Below are positions 18,615-29,416 of a stretch of DNA of 64,000 bases, one piece after another. Location: NCBI GenBank assembly GCA_916048095.2, contig OU696575.1, positions 3,691,501 to 3,755,500 on the forward strand, in the 5' to 3' direction. Numbering within the stretch: the stretch's first letter is position 1; each line of letters starts with the position of its first letter. Under the pieces are notes generated by a model. It was not told where the DNA came from. It worked only from the letters and a program-made list of their open reading frames with translations, and did not search any database. Made by a program: the position numbers and the translations under genes. Source of the stretch: Sacculina carcini. Lineage: Eukaryota; Arthropoda; Thecostraca; Sacculinidae.

Positions 18615-21600
18615 ATGTTTATTTTTATGTCCATTTTACAATGGAATATTAGAGGTATTAGACCGAATTTTAATGATTTACTGCATATTTTACACTCCCG
18701 ACAACCATCGATTTTAGCAATACAGGAGACTAAGCTTTTAACTTCTTCGTATTTTAGTATTCAGGATTTTAATGTTTTTAGATATGATAATCCCAGCTCG
18801 ACTATAGCCCATGGCGGGGTTATGCTGGCTGTTCGCACCAGTGTACCCTGTCGCCGCCTGCATATTCAGTCAGATTTGCAGGTGGTTGCGGTTCGGTGCT
18901 GGCTCGGTGGTAGGGAGGTGACTGTGTGCTCATTGTACCTGCCGCCTGGTCGCCCGTTCCCAAGGGCTGACGTCGAGTTTTTAATCAGTTCACTTTCACC
19001 CCCTTTTTATGTGTTAGGCGATTTTAATGCTCACAGCCCTTTTTGGGGTTGTGATGCATATTGTAGCCGTAGTTTTATTATGGAGGATATTTTAACTGTA
19101 TTAGACATAGGTATTTTAAACACAGGCACATATACGCATTGTACCATGCCATCGGGAAGCATGTCCGCTCTGGACCTCAGTCAGTGCAGTCCCAGTCTGC
19201 AGGCATCCACGAGCTGGACCGTTGAGAACAGTCTGTATGGGAGTGACCACTTCCCTATATGGATCTGTCTCAATGAGGTACCTAGGTTGGGAACACGACC
19301 ACCGAGATGGAATTTCAAACGAGCTGATTGGGTCCGCTATGATTGCTTGACACTGGAAGCCATGGGCAACCCCACACTTCGACCCAGCGTCGAAGGTTTT
19401 ACTGAGACCATTGTCACCTGTGCCAAACAGAGCATTCCGCGTACGGCATCGCGTCCCCGGCGGCGTCCTGTTCCTTGGTGGACAGACGCGTGTGCTACGG
19501 CGTTGCGAGAGCGACGTCGTTGCTGGGGTCGCTTCCGGCGCAACAGCACGGTGGCAAACATGCTTTGCTTCCGCCACGCTCGCGCAAAAGCTCGATGGAC
19601 CTTTCGCGAGGCGAAGCGGGCCTCGTGGGTGTCCTATGTGTCCAGCATTAATCGGCATTGTCCTATATCCACCATATGGGACCGTATAAAGCGCATCTCT
19701 GGTAAGTACCGTCCCAATCCACTGCCTTCTCTGAAGATCAGTGGCGTGGACGTGATTAATCCGGAGCATGTTGCTGACGAAATTGGCCGATATTTAGCGG
19801 AGCGCTGTCGTGCAAACGTAGACGACCCTGATTTTGCGGCGATCAAACAGCAGTGCGAGAGATCACCCGTTGATTTCTCCACCAGCTGTCAGCTGCCAAT
19901 CAACAGCGATTTTTCTGCATCTGAGCTGAGAACGGCCTTGCGATCGCTTCGCGATGTGGCTGAAGGCCCTGATGAGGTGCACAACCTCATGCTGAAACGT
20001 CTGTCGCCCGCAGTGCTGTCCACCTTGCTGCAGGTGTTCAATGATCTGTGGAGTGGTGGGCAGTTTCCGGCCTCCTGGCGACGGGCAATCGTGATACCCA
20101 TCATGAAACAGGGCAAATCGGGCGATCACCCGTCTGACTATCGCCCGATATCGCCTACCTCCAGTCTCTGCAAACTGTTTGAGAAAATGGTTTGCAGACG
20201 GCTGGTATGGTTTCTGGAACGCGGTCGGCTGTTCAATGATGCTCAGTGCGGATTTCGCCAGGGTCGCTCAACGTTAGACCACTTGGTGACCATTGACTCT
20301 CGCGTACGTGAAAGTTTCACGCGAGGTCACCACGTCGGGGCGATATTCTTTGACATCGAAAAGGCATATGACACCACATGGCGACATGGTATTCTTCGCA
20401 AACTGCATCGCTGTGGTGTCAGAGGCAACATGGGGAGGTTCGTACACAATTTCCTTTTGCACCGCACATTCTGTGTGCGTGTGGGGAACTCCCTGTCTCG
20501 TTCGTTCGATCAGGCAGAAGGCGTTCCACAGGGTAGTGTGCTCAGCGTGGCCCTTTTTGCCATAATGATCAACGACATTGACGATCATTTGCCTCCCTCG
20601 ATTGGACGGTCTCTATTTGTGGACGACTTCGCCATATGGTGTTCTTCCCGCAGCACTGTTGCTGTCCAGCGTCAACTGCAGCTGGCGGTGAATAAAATAG
20701 AGACTTGGGGAACGCGTAACGGCTTCCGCTTCTCGACGTCCAAAAGGGTCGGTGTACACTTCTGCCGCCGTCGAGGTGCCTGCCCTGACATGGAAGTGGA
20801 ATTGTACGGCAGTGCTGTCTCATTCCAACGCACGGTTCGGTTTTTAGGGGTCACGTTGGACTCGCGCTTGACCTACACCGACCATATTTCACAGCTGAGA
20901 AACACTTGTCTAAAGGCACTGAATGTGCTGAAGACTGTTTCCCGCATGCGGTATGGAGCAGATCGACAGTCCCTTCTCCTTCTGTACCGCTCGTTAGTCA
21001 GGTCGCGTCTCGATTACGCAAGCATCGTATATGATCTGGCTTCGGAGTCAGCAAAAGGCCGTTTGAATGTCGTACACCACGCAGGGATACGCATTGCCAC
21101 CGGCGCGTTTCGCACGTCGCCAATCGTCAGCCTCCTTGTTGAGGCTGATGAGGCTCCGCTGGCGCTCCGTCGTCAAGAGCTGGTCATGCGTTATTCTTGC
21201 AAGCTGGCAAGCACCCATGAAAACCCCGCGTATGACGTGGTATTTTCCCAGCATGTGCCTGAGCAGCAGCACCTTCCAGGACCTCAGTGTTCTGTGCTGT
21301 TTTGCAGCAAAATGAGGGCACTGCTGGAGTCATGCGGGATGGGTGCTAACGACGTCCTCAGACAAGAATACACGGCGGAGTCACCCTGGGAATTGGTCAC
21401 ACCCGAGGTTGACGTCTCGCTAGCAGCTCTGCCGAAACACCGTACAGTGCCCAGTGTGCTTCGCTCAAACACACTGGAGCGAATTCATTCTTACGGACGG
21501 TATACTGCCGTGTACACTGATGGATCTAAGTCGGCCAGTGGTGTGGGTTGTGCGTTTGTAAGTGGAGGTATGTGCCGCTCGAGCACGCTGCCAGCGAGCG

Positions 21601-22679
21601 CCTCCATTTACACGGCTGAACTTCACGCTATCCTGCTGGCCCTGGTTTTTATTCGCTCATCTTCTTTTTCATTGTTTTTAGTTTTATCCGATTCCCTTAG
21701 TGCTTTAACTTCATTATCGTCTTTCTCCTTACATCCTCTTATACAGAGGATTTTTATCTCTCTTGACATCATCCACCACCAGGGCAAGCGTGTAAAGTTC
21801 TGCTGGATTCCGGCCCATATTGGTATTTTGGGCAACGAGCGAGCTGACAGGCTCGTTGTCTGGTCAGGCTTCGCCCTGCTACTGGTAACCGTGTAATTCC
21901 AGTACAACCAGATTCACGGTCGAGTCGTCGGCGACTAAACCGACTCCCCCACTGTTCTGCAGTGAGGAGGGTGGCTAGACACCCGACAGGAATAAAAACA
22001 AAACCTGTTTCAAGGGCGGATGAGCTATCTGATAGCCAACGGCCATCTAGCATGTTCCAGTTTGCAAACGTGTTTTCATTTTTATATTTGTGCCTACTCC
22101 CTGCTCGCTGTGATGTTCCTGTCGGTTGTCTCTTTCGCGCCTGTGTATAAATATGTGCGCTATATTAAATATATGTTGTTGTTGTTGTTGTTGTTTGACA
22201 GAGCCGCAAAAAGAGCTGCTGAACGAGACTTTTATTCATTTTATTTTAACTTTCCCATTCCGTATTCGGACTTTTATCCTATTATACATCGTTTTATCCG
22301 TTCTCGCTGGCAGCTCTCCTGGGACGAATGTGGTTCTAACAAATTAAAAGCTGTGAAGCCCGAAATCGGACATTGGATGTGCTCTTGTCGCCGGAAGAGG
22401 TCCGAGGAAGTGGCGCTCTGTCGTCTGCGTGTGGGTCACACGTACGATACGCATCGCCATCTTCTACTCGGACAACCTGAACCCACGTGCAGCGCATGTA
22501 ATTTACGTCTCTCCGTGCAGCACATCCTGGTGGAATGCCCATCATTCTCAGAGGCGCGTCAACGTTTTCTTGGATCCGTTCGGACTATTCACGATGTTCT
22601 CGGACAGGAGCAATCGGCGGTCATTGAGGGCCGCATTTTTGAGTTTTTACGGCTTTTGCCTTTTAGAATTATTTATTGA
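18615..22679 (+). CDS. J-1 ORF2: endonuclease, reverse transcriptase, RNase H; interrupted by a SINE-like insertion
   Basis: Would nick the target and reverse-transcribe the LINE RNA. Starts 73 bp after ORF1. EN (about 1-225): 'LQWNIRG', 'IQETKL', 'LGDFNAHSPFW', 'GSDHFPI'. RT: 'PSDYRPISPTSSLCKLFEKM', 'QCGFRQGRSTLDHL', 'FFDIEKAYDTTW', 'GVPQGSVLSVALF', catalytic 'LFVDDFAIW' (about 667). RNase H (about 960-1075): 'AVYTDGSKSASG', 'YTAELHAILLAL', 'SDSLSALTSL', 'IPAHIGILGNERAD'. C-terminal finger 'CSACNLRLSVQHILVEC'. The frame is continuous from 18615 to 22679 if 21851-22195 and one TSD copy are discounted (about 1237 codons). With the insertion it stops at 21896. Confidence 0.92.
21851..22195 (+). 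mobile_element. 345-bp SINE-like insertion in J-1 ORF2
   Basis: Flanked by tgacag (21845-21850 and 22196-22201) and ends in a (GTT)n run. Its first 200 bp or so match the 5' UTR region of LINE J-3 (about 48660-48870), sharing 'tggtcagg', 'ctgctactggtaac', 'gaggagggtggctagacacc' and 'agggcggatgagct'. The 3' half is not J-type. It splits the codon after 'GNERAD' in the RNase H. Likely a non-autonomous element that borrowed a LINE 5' region, or an old SINE that J-3 also contains. Confidence 0.8.
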
Positions 22680-22862
22680 GTTTTATTTCTTGACTTTCAC
22701 ATTCATTTTGTTCACTATCACACTTATTTATTTCATCATTCCATTCCTCATGTTCATCATTTTTGGGTGTTTAGGCTGTGAATAGACTGGGGGGTGCCGT
22801 ATGGTCCCAGAGGCCGGTGCACCCCATAAACACAAATAACGAACGAACGAACGTCTCAGACA

Positions 22863-23976
22863 ACATGACGAAGCGTGATATATTCTCATTGTGTGGAAAT
22901 ATGATCGGGCATTACCCAGTTGCTAGGTGGCTAAGGATTGCCAGTAGCTACATAAAACGGCATACCGATGGAATACAATGGGACAGTGCAGTTAGCAATT
23001 TTGTTATGCAGATGGTGGCAGATATGGTCCAAAGAGTGAGATCTGATGATCCGGTTGGTGGACAATGGCATGTTTCTGTCACTGACAAAGGTGTCGTGTG
23101 GTGCGATGCGAGCAGCATTGCAATGGGTGCAGCAGTGGAGATTGAGGGCCACATCGTTGAAGATGCTGCTTGGCAAAGGAGAATTGATGATGTACATCAT
23201 ATCAATGTCTCGGAACTTGATGCAGTACTGAAAGGTGTGAAAATGGCGGTGAAATGGCAATTGAAGGATATTGATATTCGCACAGACTCTGCAACAGTAG
23301 CCGGCTGGGTAAGCACAGTGATCGACAGGGAAAGAAGAGTGAATACAAAGGGTGCAGCGGAAGTCTTGATCAAGAGAAGATTGGGAATTTTGAGCGATCT
23401 CATTGCAGAACTTGGTTTGACAATATCCGTCACGAGTGTTCCGACCACGAAGAATAAGGCTGATGAACTGACTCGCGTGAAAAAGGGATGGTTAGTCAAA
23501 GCTGGAAATGCCGTCAAAAGCGGCTGTGAGCATGGCAAAGAAGACAGTCATATATGTGCAATGCCCGCAGATGAAATTCGGCAGATGCATGGCATGCATC
23601 ACAAGGGTGTAGACAGGACTCTTTTCTTAGCCCGACAAGCGGACCCTAGTATGTCACGCGACGCTGTGCGGCGAGTGGTGAGAGCCCGTGAGCGGTGCCA
23701 AATCATTGATCCCGCTCCTTCACGCCATGCTGCAGGACATCTTAGTGTGAACGACGTGTGGTGCAGACTGGCCGTGGATGTGGCCAACTATGAACACCAT
23801 CAGTAATTGTCGATTGTCGATTGCGGACCAGGTAGATTTGCGTTGTGGCGTGAGCTTCGGTCTGAGACAGCGTAGCAGGTATGTAAGCATCTGGATGAAG
23901 TTTTCCGAGAGAGAGTACTACCTCGTGAGCTGTTAAGGGACAACGGGAGAGCGTTTCGTTCCAGAGAAATGCATGC
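22863..23976 (+). pseudogene. pol: Element B RNase H and integrase N-terminal half
   Basis: Resumes at 'NMTKRDIFSLCG' after the TSD. RNase H: 'VWCDASSIAMGA', 'HINVSELDAVLKGVKMA', 'IRTDSATVAGWV', 'TKNKADELTRVKKGWL'. Integrase: HHCC region 'MHGMHHKGVDRTLFLARQ' and 'RARERCQIID', first Asp in 'LAVDVANYEHHQ', a TAA at 23804-23806, then 'LSIVDCGPGRFALW' and second Asp in 'LPRELLRDNGRAFRS'. It ends at 'REMHA', where a hairpin sequence begins. The Glu and C-terminus are missing. Confidence 0.8.
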
Positions 23977-24263
23977 AACTACCAACGCAATTGAATGCGT
24001 CAAGTAAGCTGAAAACAAGTAAAACAACGAAATTTGCGAACAGCAAAGGCTAACAATCCTGTAAAGAACAAGTTATCACAAGTCGGTCAAGTGGTGACCC
24101 CTTGTTTTTTGGACACGCTTATTGTTGTAATGATTTCTTCACAGGTTTTTTCTTGACTTGTGATAACATGTTCTTTACACGATTGTAAACCGTTGCTGTT
24201 CGCAAATTTCGTTGTTTGACTTATTTTCAGCTTACTTGACGCATTCAATTGCGTTGGTAGTTA
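23977..24263. repeat. Hairpin at the left end of Gypsy E (about 107-bp arms)
   Basis: Left arm 23977-24083 and right arm 24155-24263 are reverse complements with few mismatches. They include 'accaacgcaattgaatgcgt' and 'acgaaatttgcgaacagcaa' and are separated by about 70 bp. The right arm leads into the leader of the E gag, so the left arm looks like an inverted copy of E terminal sequence joined to the B integrase. Confidence 0.8.
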
Positions 24264-24351
24264 GCGTCTTTCGTTATCCAGTTGAAAGTTTTTTTTGTTT
24301 TTTTTTCGCTGTTCGTTATTGTCATTTTAATTTCCTTGTTTGTTTTACACA

Positions 24352-25182
24352 ATGTCTTCCGATAAACCCGCTGTGGTCGGCCCACCTCCGCCCTTCGTTG
24401 AGGATAATTCAAACATCTGGATTATTCAACTTAACTTGTATTTCAAACGGGCACAAATCAGCGACCAGGAGACTATGTTCCAGACAGCAGCATCTCTACT
24501 GCCAGCCCATCACGCCATGGAGTTTGTCGATCTGATCCGCAATCCTCCAGCTGACTGTTACACTCAGCTGTGCGCAGCCCTGCAATCGCGACCCGACAAA
24601 TCAGTAGCAGAAAAGTTCAGGTCAGTGCTCGCCACCCAAGAGCTCGGGGGCCGTAAGCCAGCACAGTTGTTACGGCATCTGCGAGAACAAACATCGCCAT
24701 ACGTGCAGGACGGTGAGTCTGTACTCATAAGGCAGATTTTCTTGCAGGCATTTCCCGAGTCAGCAACACCTTTCTTGCAGTTTCTACCTCCAAGCACACC
24801 CCTGGATACACTGGCAGAAACCGCAGATCGAGTAGTTTCATCACTCCCTCATGAACGATCAATCATTAGCACGGTGAGTGAAAAACCACGCAACACAACC
24901 AGCTCGAATGCAATTTCAGATCAGAGCGGCACACAATGCACGACCACCGCGAACGAACTGGCGGCCTTGAAACTTCAGCTGGACGACATCCAGCACCACC
25001 TAAGACGGCTCTCGCTCGAACCACACCGCCGCTCTCGTTCGGTCTCAAGTGAACAGAGGCGTTCCCAGTCACGAGAACGCACATCACTCCAAGACTCCAC
25101 CGCAGGTATGTGCTGGTACCACGAGAAATTCTGGAGCAAAGCCAGAACATGTATCAAACCGTGCAGTTTTAATTTAAACTAG
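24352..25182 (+). CDS. gag: Gypsy E gag, 276 aa
   Basis: Starts at the ATG at 24352 and is uninterrupted. It opens 'PPFVEDNSNIWIIQLNLYF', then 'LLPAHHAMEFVDLI' and 'SVAEKFRSVLATQELGGRKP'. The C-terminus 'CWYHEKFWSKARTCIKPC' corresponds to the Cys/His terminus of Mag-lineage gag proteins. A basic Ser/Arg stretch ('HRRSRSVSSEQRRSQSRERT') precedes it. The stop at 25180-25182 is followed by the protease frame. Confidence 0.85.
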   Translation: MSSDKPAVVGPPPPFVEDNSNIWIIQLNLYFKRAQISDQETMFQTAASLLPAHHAMEFVDLIRNPPADCYTQLCAALQSRPDKSVAEKFRSVLATQELGGRKPAQLLRHLREQTSPYVQDGESVLIRQIFLQAFPESATPFLQFLPPSTPLDTLAETADRVVSSLPHERSIISTVSEKPRNTTSSNAISDQSGTQCTTTANELAALKLQLDDIQHHLRRLSLEPHRRSRSVSSEQRRSQSRERTSLQDSTAGMCWYHEKFWSKARTCIKPCSFNLN

Positions 25183-25187
25183 CACTG

Positions 25188-26341
25188 AGAAGTGAACAGC
25201 CAGGTTCATTTCTCACCGCTGCATATATTGGCCACAAAAACACGCCGTTCTTCATACGCGACAATAACACCGGTATCGGTTTCTTAATCGATACTGGCGC
25301 ACAATATAGTTTGATATCGCATAAATCGTCGCAGCAGCCATCACCGCTGGTTTTACAGGCGGTCAACAATAGCCGTGTCAATACTTTCGGCACCAAAGAC
25401 ATAACCGTGTCTCTCGGTCTCCGTCGCAATTTCTTGTGGTCGTTCTTTCTCGCAGATATAGATATCTCCATCATCGGGTGCGATTTTTTGGCGTACCATA
25501 ACATCAGCGTCAATCATCGTCTGCGGCAGATTATAGACAGTCAGACCAAACTCACGGTGAGCAGCAAAAAGCCACATGCATCTCCACAAATATCGCTCTG
25601 TCTCGCCAATTCGAACTGTCGATTTCAACAGTTGCTGGCTAAATACCCCCGATTGACTTCCTCGCCGATCATCGGCGGTGAACAGCGTCATGGCGTGTAC
25701 CACCGCATTGAGACCACCGGCCAGCCGGTGTATTGTCGACCGCGCCGACTTGATGCCGCCAGACTGGACATCGCAAAACGTGATTTTCAGAACATGCTCA
25801 CACATGGTATCGTTCTACCCAGCCAGAGTCAGTACGTCAGTGCACTACACATGGTGCCTAAGCCCGCCCCTGGCGAGTGGCGTCCATGCGGCGACTACCG
25901 CGCACTCAATAGGATCACAGTGGCGGACCGATACCCTCTGCCTTACTTGCATGACTTTTCCGCTGCATTACATGACACTTCAATATTTTCAACGATAGAC
26001 CTGGTGAAGGCGTATTTTCAGGTACCGATGCATCCTGACGATGTGCATAAAACGGCCATCAGCACACCGTTCGGCCTGTTTGAAATGACGAGGATGCCGT
26101 TCGGCCTGCGCAACAGCGCTCAGACCATGCAGCGACTGATGGACACCGTACTACGAGGTTTGCCGTTTGTATTCACATATATTGACGACATACTAATTGC
26201 CAGTAAAGACCCTGATCAGCATCTAAAACATATCGAAACAGTTTTTCAACGTTTGGACCAATTTGGCATCCGCGTAAATCCAACGAAATGAGTGTTTGGT
26301 GCTAAACAGCTCAAATTTCTTGGCCATAACATCTCCGCCAT
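25188..26341 (+). pseudogene. pol: Gypsy E protease and reverse transcriptase, truncated
   Basis: Protease with active site 'GFLIDTGAQYSLIS' and 'DISIIGCDFLAYHNI'. RT with 'WRPCGDYRALNRITVADRYP', 'STIDLVKAYFQVPMH', 'TRMPFGLRNSAQTMQRLMD' and catalytic 'VFTYIDDILIAS'. A TGA at 26289-26291 in 'NPTK.VFGAKQLKFLGH' replaces an expected Cys. The sequence is cut at about 26341. Otherwise well preserved, hence moderately young. Confidence 0.85.
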
Positions 26342-26380
26342 TTTCTGAAATAAACTACAAGCTAACCGGCCCGTGACGTT

Positions 26381-26502
26381 ATGGAGGCTGTGAAAGGTGA
26401 TTACGCAATGAGAGTGTTCACGGGCGAAGGAGACGTCGTCGCTTGGTTGAAAAAGGCCAATCTCGTGGCGAAGTTGAAGAAAATCGACGATCTAGCTAGC
26501 TA
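26381..26502 (+). pseudogene. gag: Element C gag, first exon-like piece before K-1
   Basis: ATG at 26381, reading 'MRVFTGEGDVVAWLKKANL' and 'AKLKKIDDLA'. It is clearly homologous to B gag ('GGDVAAWLKKAKLVAKLKK') and is cut at the LINE K-1 junction. It continues at 28737. Confidence 0.8.
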
Positions 26503-26507
26503 GATAC

Positions 26508-27915
26508 TCTAGCTCCGAAGCTCAGTGCTCTTTTCAGGCGCTTGATGAAGACTGGTTCGTTTCCATCATGTTGGCGGGTTGCGAATATCACGCCCATACC
26601 AAAAGGAACCAATTCAGCTGATGTTGCAAACTACCGGCCAATATCAATTACGCCGATTCTGTCCAAAATATTCGAGCACTTGATATCTTCCAGACTGTCC
26701 AAGTACCTGGAGAGCAACAGTCTGCTGTCGGAAAACCAATTTGCATACCACAAAAAACTCAGCACGACTGACGCTATGCTTACTATCACGCATGCGCTCC
26801 AGCAAGTGCTAGACAAAGGCAGTGAAGCCTGGATTGTGCAGTTGGATTTCTCGGCAGCATTTGACCGTGTGAGCCACCAGGGCTTGTTGCAAAAACTGAG
26901 AAACATTGGAGTCGGCGGCCGTTTGCTAGGTGTTTTGCATCAATTTCTATCCAATCGCGTACAACGTGTTGCCATCGATGGAGCATACAGTGGCTGGCAG
27001 AGCATTGTGTCCGGTGTCCCGCAGGGAAGTGTGTTGGGTCCTATTTTGTTCAACATTTACACCGCTGACCTGTACACAGCCACACACAACCCTGTATATG
27101 GATATGCTGATGATATCACCTTGATGGCTGTAATTTCATCTCCTTCGGACAGACCACAGGTGCGTCAAACGGTCAACGACAATCTCAGCAGCGTCCTGAA
27201 GTGGTGTGAGAGGTGGAATATGATGCTGAACACTTCGAAATCTAAATGCTTGTTGGTTTCTAGGTCACGTACCGTTCAGCCTTCACATGTAGCTATCCTC
27301 ATTAATGACGCCCAACTCAACGTGTGTGATGAGCTCAAAATATTGGGAGTACATGTAGACTCAAAGCTGACGTTTGAGAGTCACATTCGGAAGCTAGTAT
27401 GTTCGGCATCGCGGAAACTGGGAATTATAAGAAAGGCATATCGGATGTTCGGTAGCAGCCCAATCTCAAAAAGTTGTTTTCGCTGTTTCATTTTGCCAAT
27501 TCTGGAGTACTGCGCCCCCGTGTGGTCTTCTGCTGCGGATTGTCACCTCAATCTCATCAACAGAGTTGTTAGAACTTGCAAGTTCCTCTGTGGTGACTTG
27601 GTTCTTGGTGATCTTTGCCATCGTCGAAAGGTCAGCAGCGTGTGCATGCTGTACAAGATCAAGCACAACGACCATCATCCGATGAGCAAGTCAATTCCTG
27701 ATGATTTCGTGGCAGCAAGAAGCACACGGTTTACATCCAAAAAGCATTCCCAGTGCATGGCTCCAATTCGTTGTCGTACAAAACAATTCCAACGTTGCTT
27801 TCTTCCGGCCACTGTGTCTACTTGGAACACGTTGAAGGAGGAGGCTTTCTCGCAGAACAATTTGAACAAATTCAAGGCCAAAGTAAATGAAATGCTACTG
27901 AAAGAGCGGAATTGA
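26508..27915 (+). CDS. K-1 ORF2 fragment: reverse transcriptase
   Basis: An uninterrupted 457-codon frame is open from 26542, and homology to K-2 starts slightly upstream. RT motifs: 'ITPIPKGTNSADVANYRPIS', 'NQFAYHKKLSTTDAML', 'QLDFSAAFDRVSHQGLL', 'SGVPQGSVLGPILFNIYT', catalytic 'YGYADDITLMA', 'LGVHVDSKLTFESH', 'LEYCAPVWSSA'. The CR1/L2/Jockey superfamily fits. It is truncated, so cannot be functional, but the lack of damage implies recent insertion. Confidence 0.9.
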
Positions 27916-28080
27916 CTGTTGAGTCTTATTAATTGTATATTTATTCATATTTATTGTTATTTATTCATGCTTATTGTTATTTATTTTCTATTTATTTATA
28001 TTTATTCCTATTTTACTCTCTATTTATTACTATTTATTATTGGTTGTTGTTATTTATTAAATTATACTTTTACTCAGTGT

Positions 28081-28390
28081 TGGCTGTTGTTGTTTATTGA
28101 ATCATATTTATTGTTGTTGCTGTTTATTGAATCATATTTATTGTTGTTGCTGTTTATTGAATCATATTTATTGTTGTTGCTGTTTATTGAATCATATTTA
28201 TTGTTGTTGTTGTTTATTGAATCATATTTATTGTTGTTGCTGTTTATTGAATCATATTTATTGTTGTTGTTGTTTATTGAATCATATTTATTGGTGTTAT
28301 TGTTTATTGAATCATATTTATTTGTGTTGTTGTTACTTATTGAATCATATTTATATTTATTGTTGGATGTTTCTTATTGAATCATATGTA
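28081..28390 (+). repeat. 30-bp minisatellite in K-1 3' UTR, about 10 units
   Basis: Unit resembles 'tttattgaatcatatttattgttgttg', with small variants. It produces an artificial repetitive ORF ('IESYLLLLLF' per unit). The same array, with about 8 units, is in K-2 at 38035-38270 on the minus strand, so the array belongs to the LINE family. Confidence 0.9.
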
Positions 28391-28736
28391 TTGTTCTTGA
28401 TTGTTATTTATTACTTATTTATTAATATTTATTCTTATTTATTGATGGCTGTTATTTACTGAATCACATATTTATTGTTGATTGTTATTAATTATTGAGG
28501 AACGTGGGCGGAGTGACATTATGGATTGTTATCGGATGATGGTTTATTATTTATTGTTATTTATTTATGATTTTCTTTCCAACTCTCTTTCTAGACTTTT
28601 TTCTCTTCGAACTCTCTTTCTCTCTGAATCTTTTGGGCGCTTCCGGTACATGGGGCCACCTTAGGGTGGTAATAGTGCTTGCACTCTTCCCATGCTACTG
28701 GATTTGCCTGTAATTAATAATAATAATAATAATAAT

Positions 28737-29399
28737 CTGGCCGGCTTCATCGCTCTTCATTTTGAAGGCGATGCTCTCGCTCAATTTATGGAGCTGGAAG
28801 AGAAGGACCAGGAGAGAGCAAAAAAATCGAGAGTGCGCTAAAGACGGCGTATGCGGCCGATTCATTCTCTGCATTCCAGAAGCTGTGCGAAAAGAAATGG
28901 ACAGGAGAGTCAGTGGATGTCTGCCACGGATATTCGGAGGCTTGCTGGGCTGCCAAGGTTTAGTGGTGAAGCACTTGATAACATCTGCAGGTTGCGGTTC
29001 GTCAACGGATTCCCGGGCTATGTTCGTACAAGCCTGCAAAGAATGACAGACGTCGACACGATGAAGATTTCCGAGCTGATCAGCAACGCTCGAGTGTTGA
29101 CCAACAGCGGCGAGCAGGGCGGGTCGGTCGCAGCCGTTGCATCGGTGGAGCCTCATGTTGCAGCGGAAAATCGGCATCAGAATGCGGCACGTTACTTCGG
29201 GGCGACTCAGGTCCAGAGACGGGGAGAGTTCAGCGGTAGATGCTTCCAGTGTCACGAGGTGGGGCATATGGCGCGATTCTGCCCGACTGCACTGCGCGAT
29301 GGACGGTACGGTAGCGATCGTGCGCGCAGAGGGCAGGGAACCAGGGGTGACACAGCTGGTCAAGTGGCTACTCGCCAGTGCACTGATACGGAAAACTAG
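28737..29399 (+). pseudogene. gag: Element C gag continued, one zinc knuckle
   Basis: Resumes 'LAGFIALHFEGDALAQFMEL', then changes frame near 28830 and again near 28900 into 'ATDIRRLAGLPRFSGEALDN' and 'ICRLRFVNGFPGYV'. The knuckle is 'CFQCHEVGHMARFC'. A second knuckle is not evident. It ends just before a run of 13 G at about 29402-29415, a likely slippage or sequencing-sensitive site. Confidence 0.75.
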
Positions 29400-29416
29400 C
29401 TTGGGGGGGGGGGGGC

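Larger units (their letters stand above)
16782..22851 (+). mobile_element. LINE J-1, R1/Jockey-like, nearly full length, with 11-bp TSD
   Basis: Flanked by cgtctcagaca at 16771-16781 and 22852-22862. Contains the end of the 5' UTR, ORF1, ORF2 (EN, RT, RNase H, Cys/His C-terminus) and a 3' UTR ending in an ACGA-type tail. It interrupts element B in the codons for 'VSD', and B stays in frame when it is removed. Compared with J-3 the 5' UTR is truncated to about 120 bp. Its only coding defect is the SINE-like insertion at 21851-22195. Two other copies are J-2 (32727-34544, minus) and J-3 (48585-50396). Confidence 0.95.
14660..23976 (+). mobile_element. Ty3-like element B (gag, protease, RT, RNase H, integrase), no LTR seen
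   Basis: Starts 46 bp before its gag ATG at the break in the A LTR. It is split by LINE J-1 at 16782-22851 and again by a hairpin and Gypsy E at about 23977, inside its integrase. Same family as element C (26342-32380), roughly half identical at protein level by eye. No LTR, primer-binding site or polypurine tract is visible at the left end. Coding is broken in gag and protease. Confidence 0.75.
24155..26341 (+). mobile_element. Gypsy E (Mag-type), 3' part missing
   Basis: Contains leader, gag, protease and most of RT, then stops in the palm at 'FLGHNISAI' where element C begins at about 26342. No RNase H, integrase or 3' LTR of E is found on the far side of C, so the remainder has been lost. 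Confidence 0.8.
26503..28735 (+). mobile_element. LINE K-1, 5'-truncated
   Basis: Begins at 'gatactctagctccgaagc' within ORF2 and ends in an ATT-type tail ('aataataataat'). Colinear with the minus-strand copy K-2 (37666-42215), including its 3' UTR minisatellite. It lies inside element C gag: 'KKIDDLA' before and 'LAGFIALHFEGDALAQF' after. Confidence 0.9.

Noticed and set aside
22126..22195. Poly-Cys frame in J-1
   Set aside because: Translation of the (GTT)n tail of the SINE-like insertion.
28081..28390. Regularly spaced repeats resembling a CRISPR array
   Set aside because: Units are contiguous with no unique spacers, lie in a LINE 3' UTR, and occur again in K-2. This is a minisatellite in a eukaryote.
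27919..28462. Open frames of Leu- or Cys-rich repeats
   Set aside because: They are translations of the 30-bp minisatellite in different frames, with no independent coding evidence.
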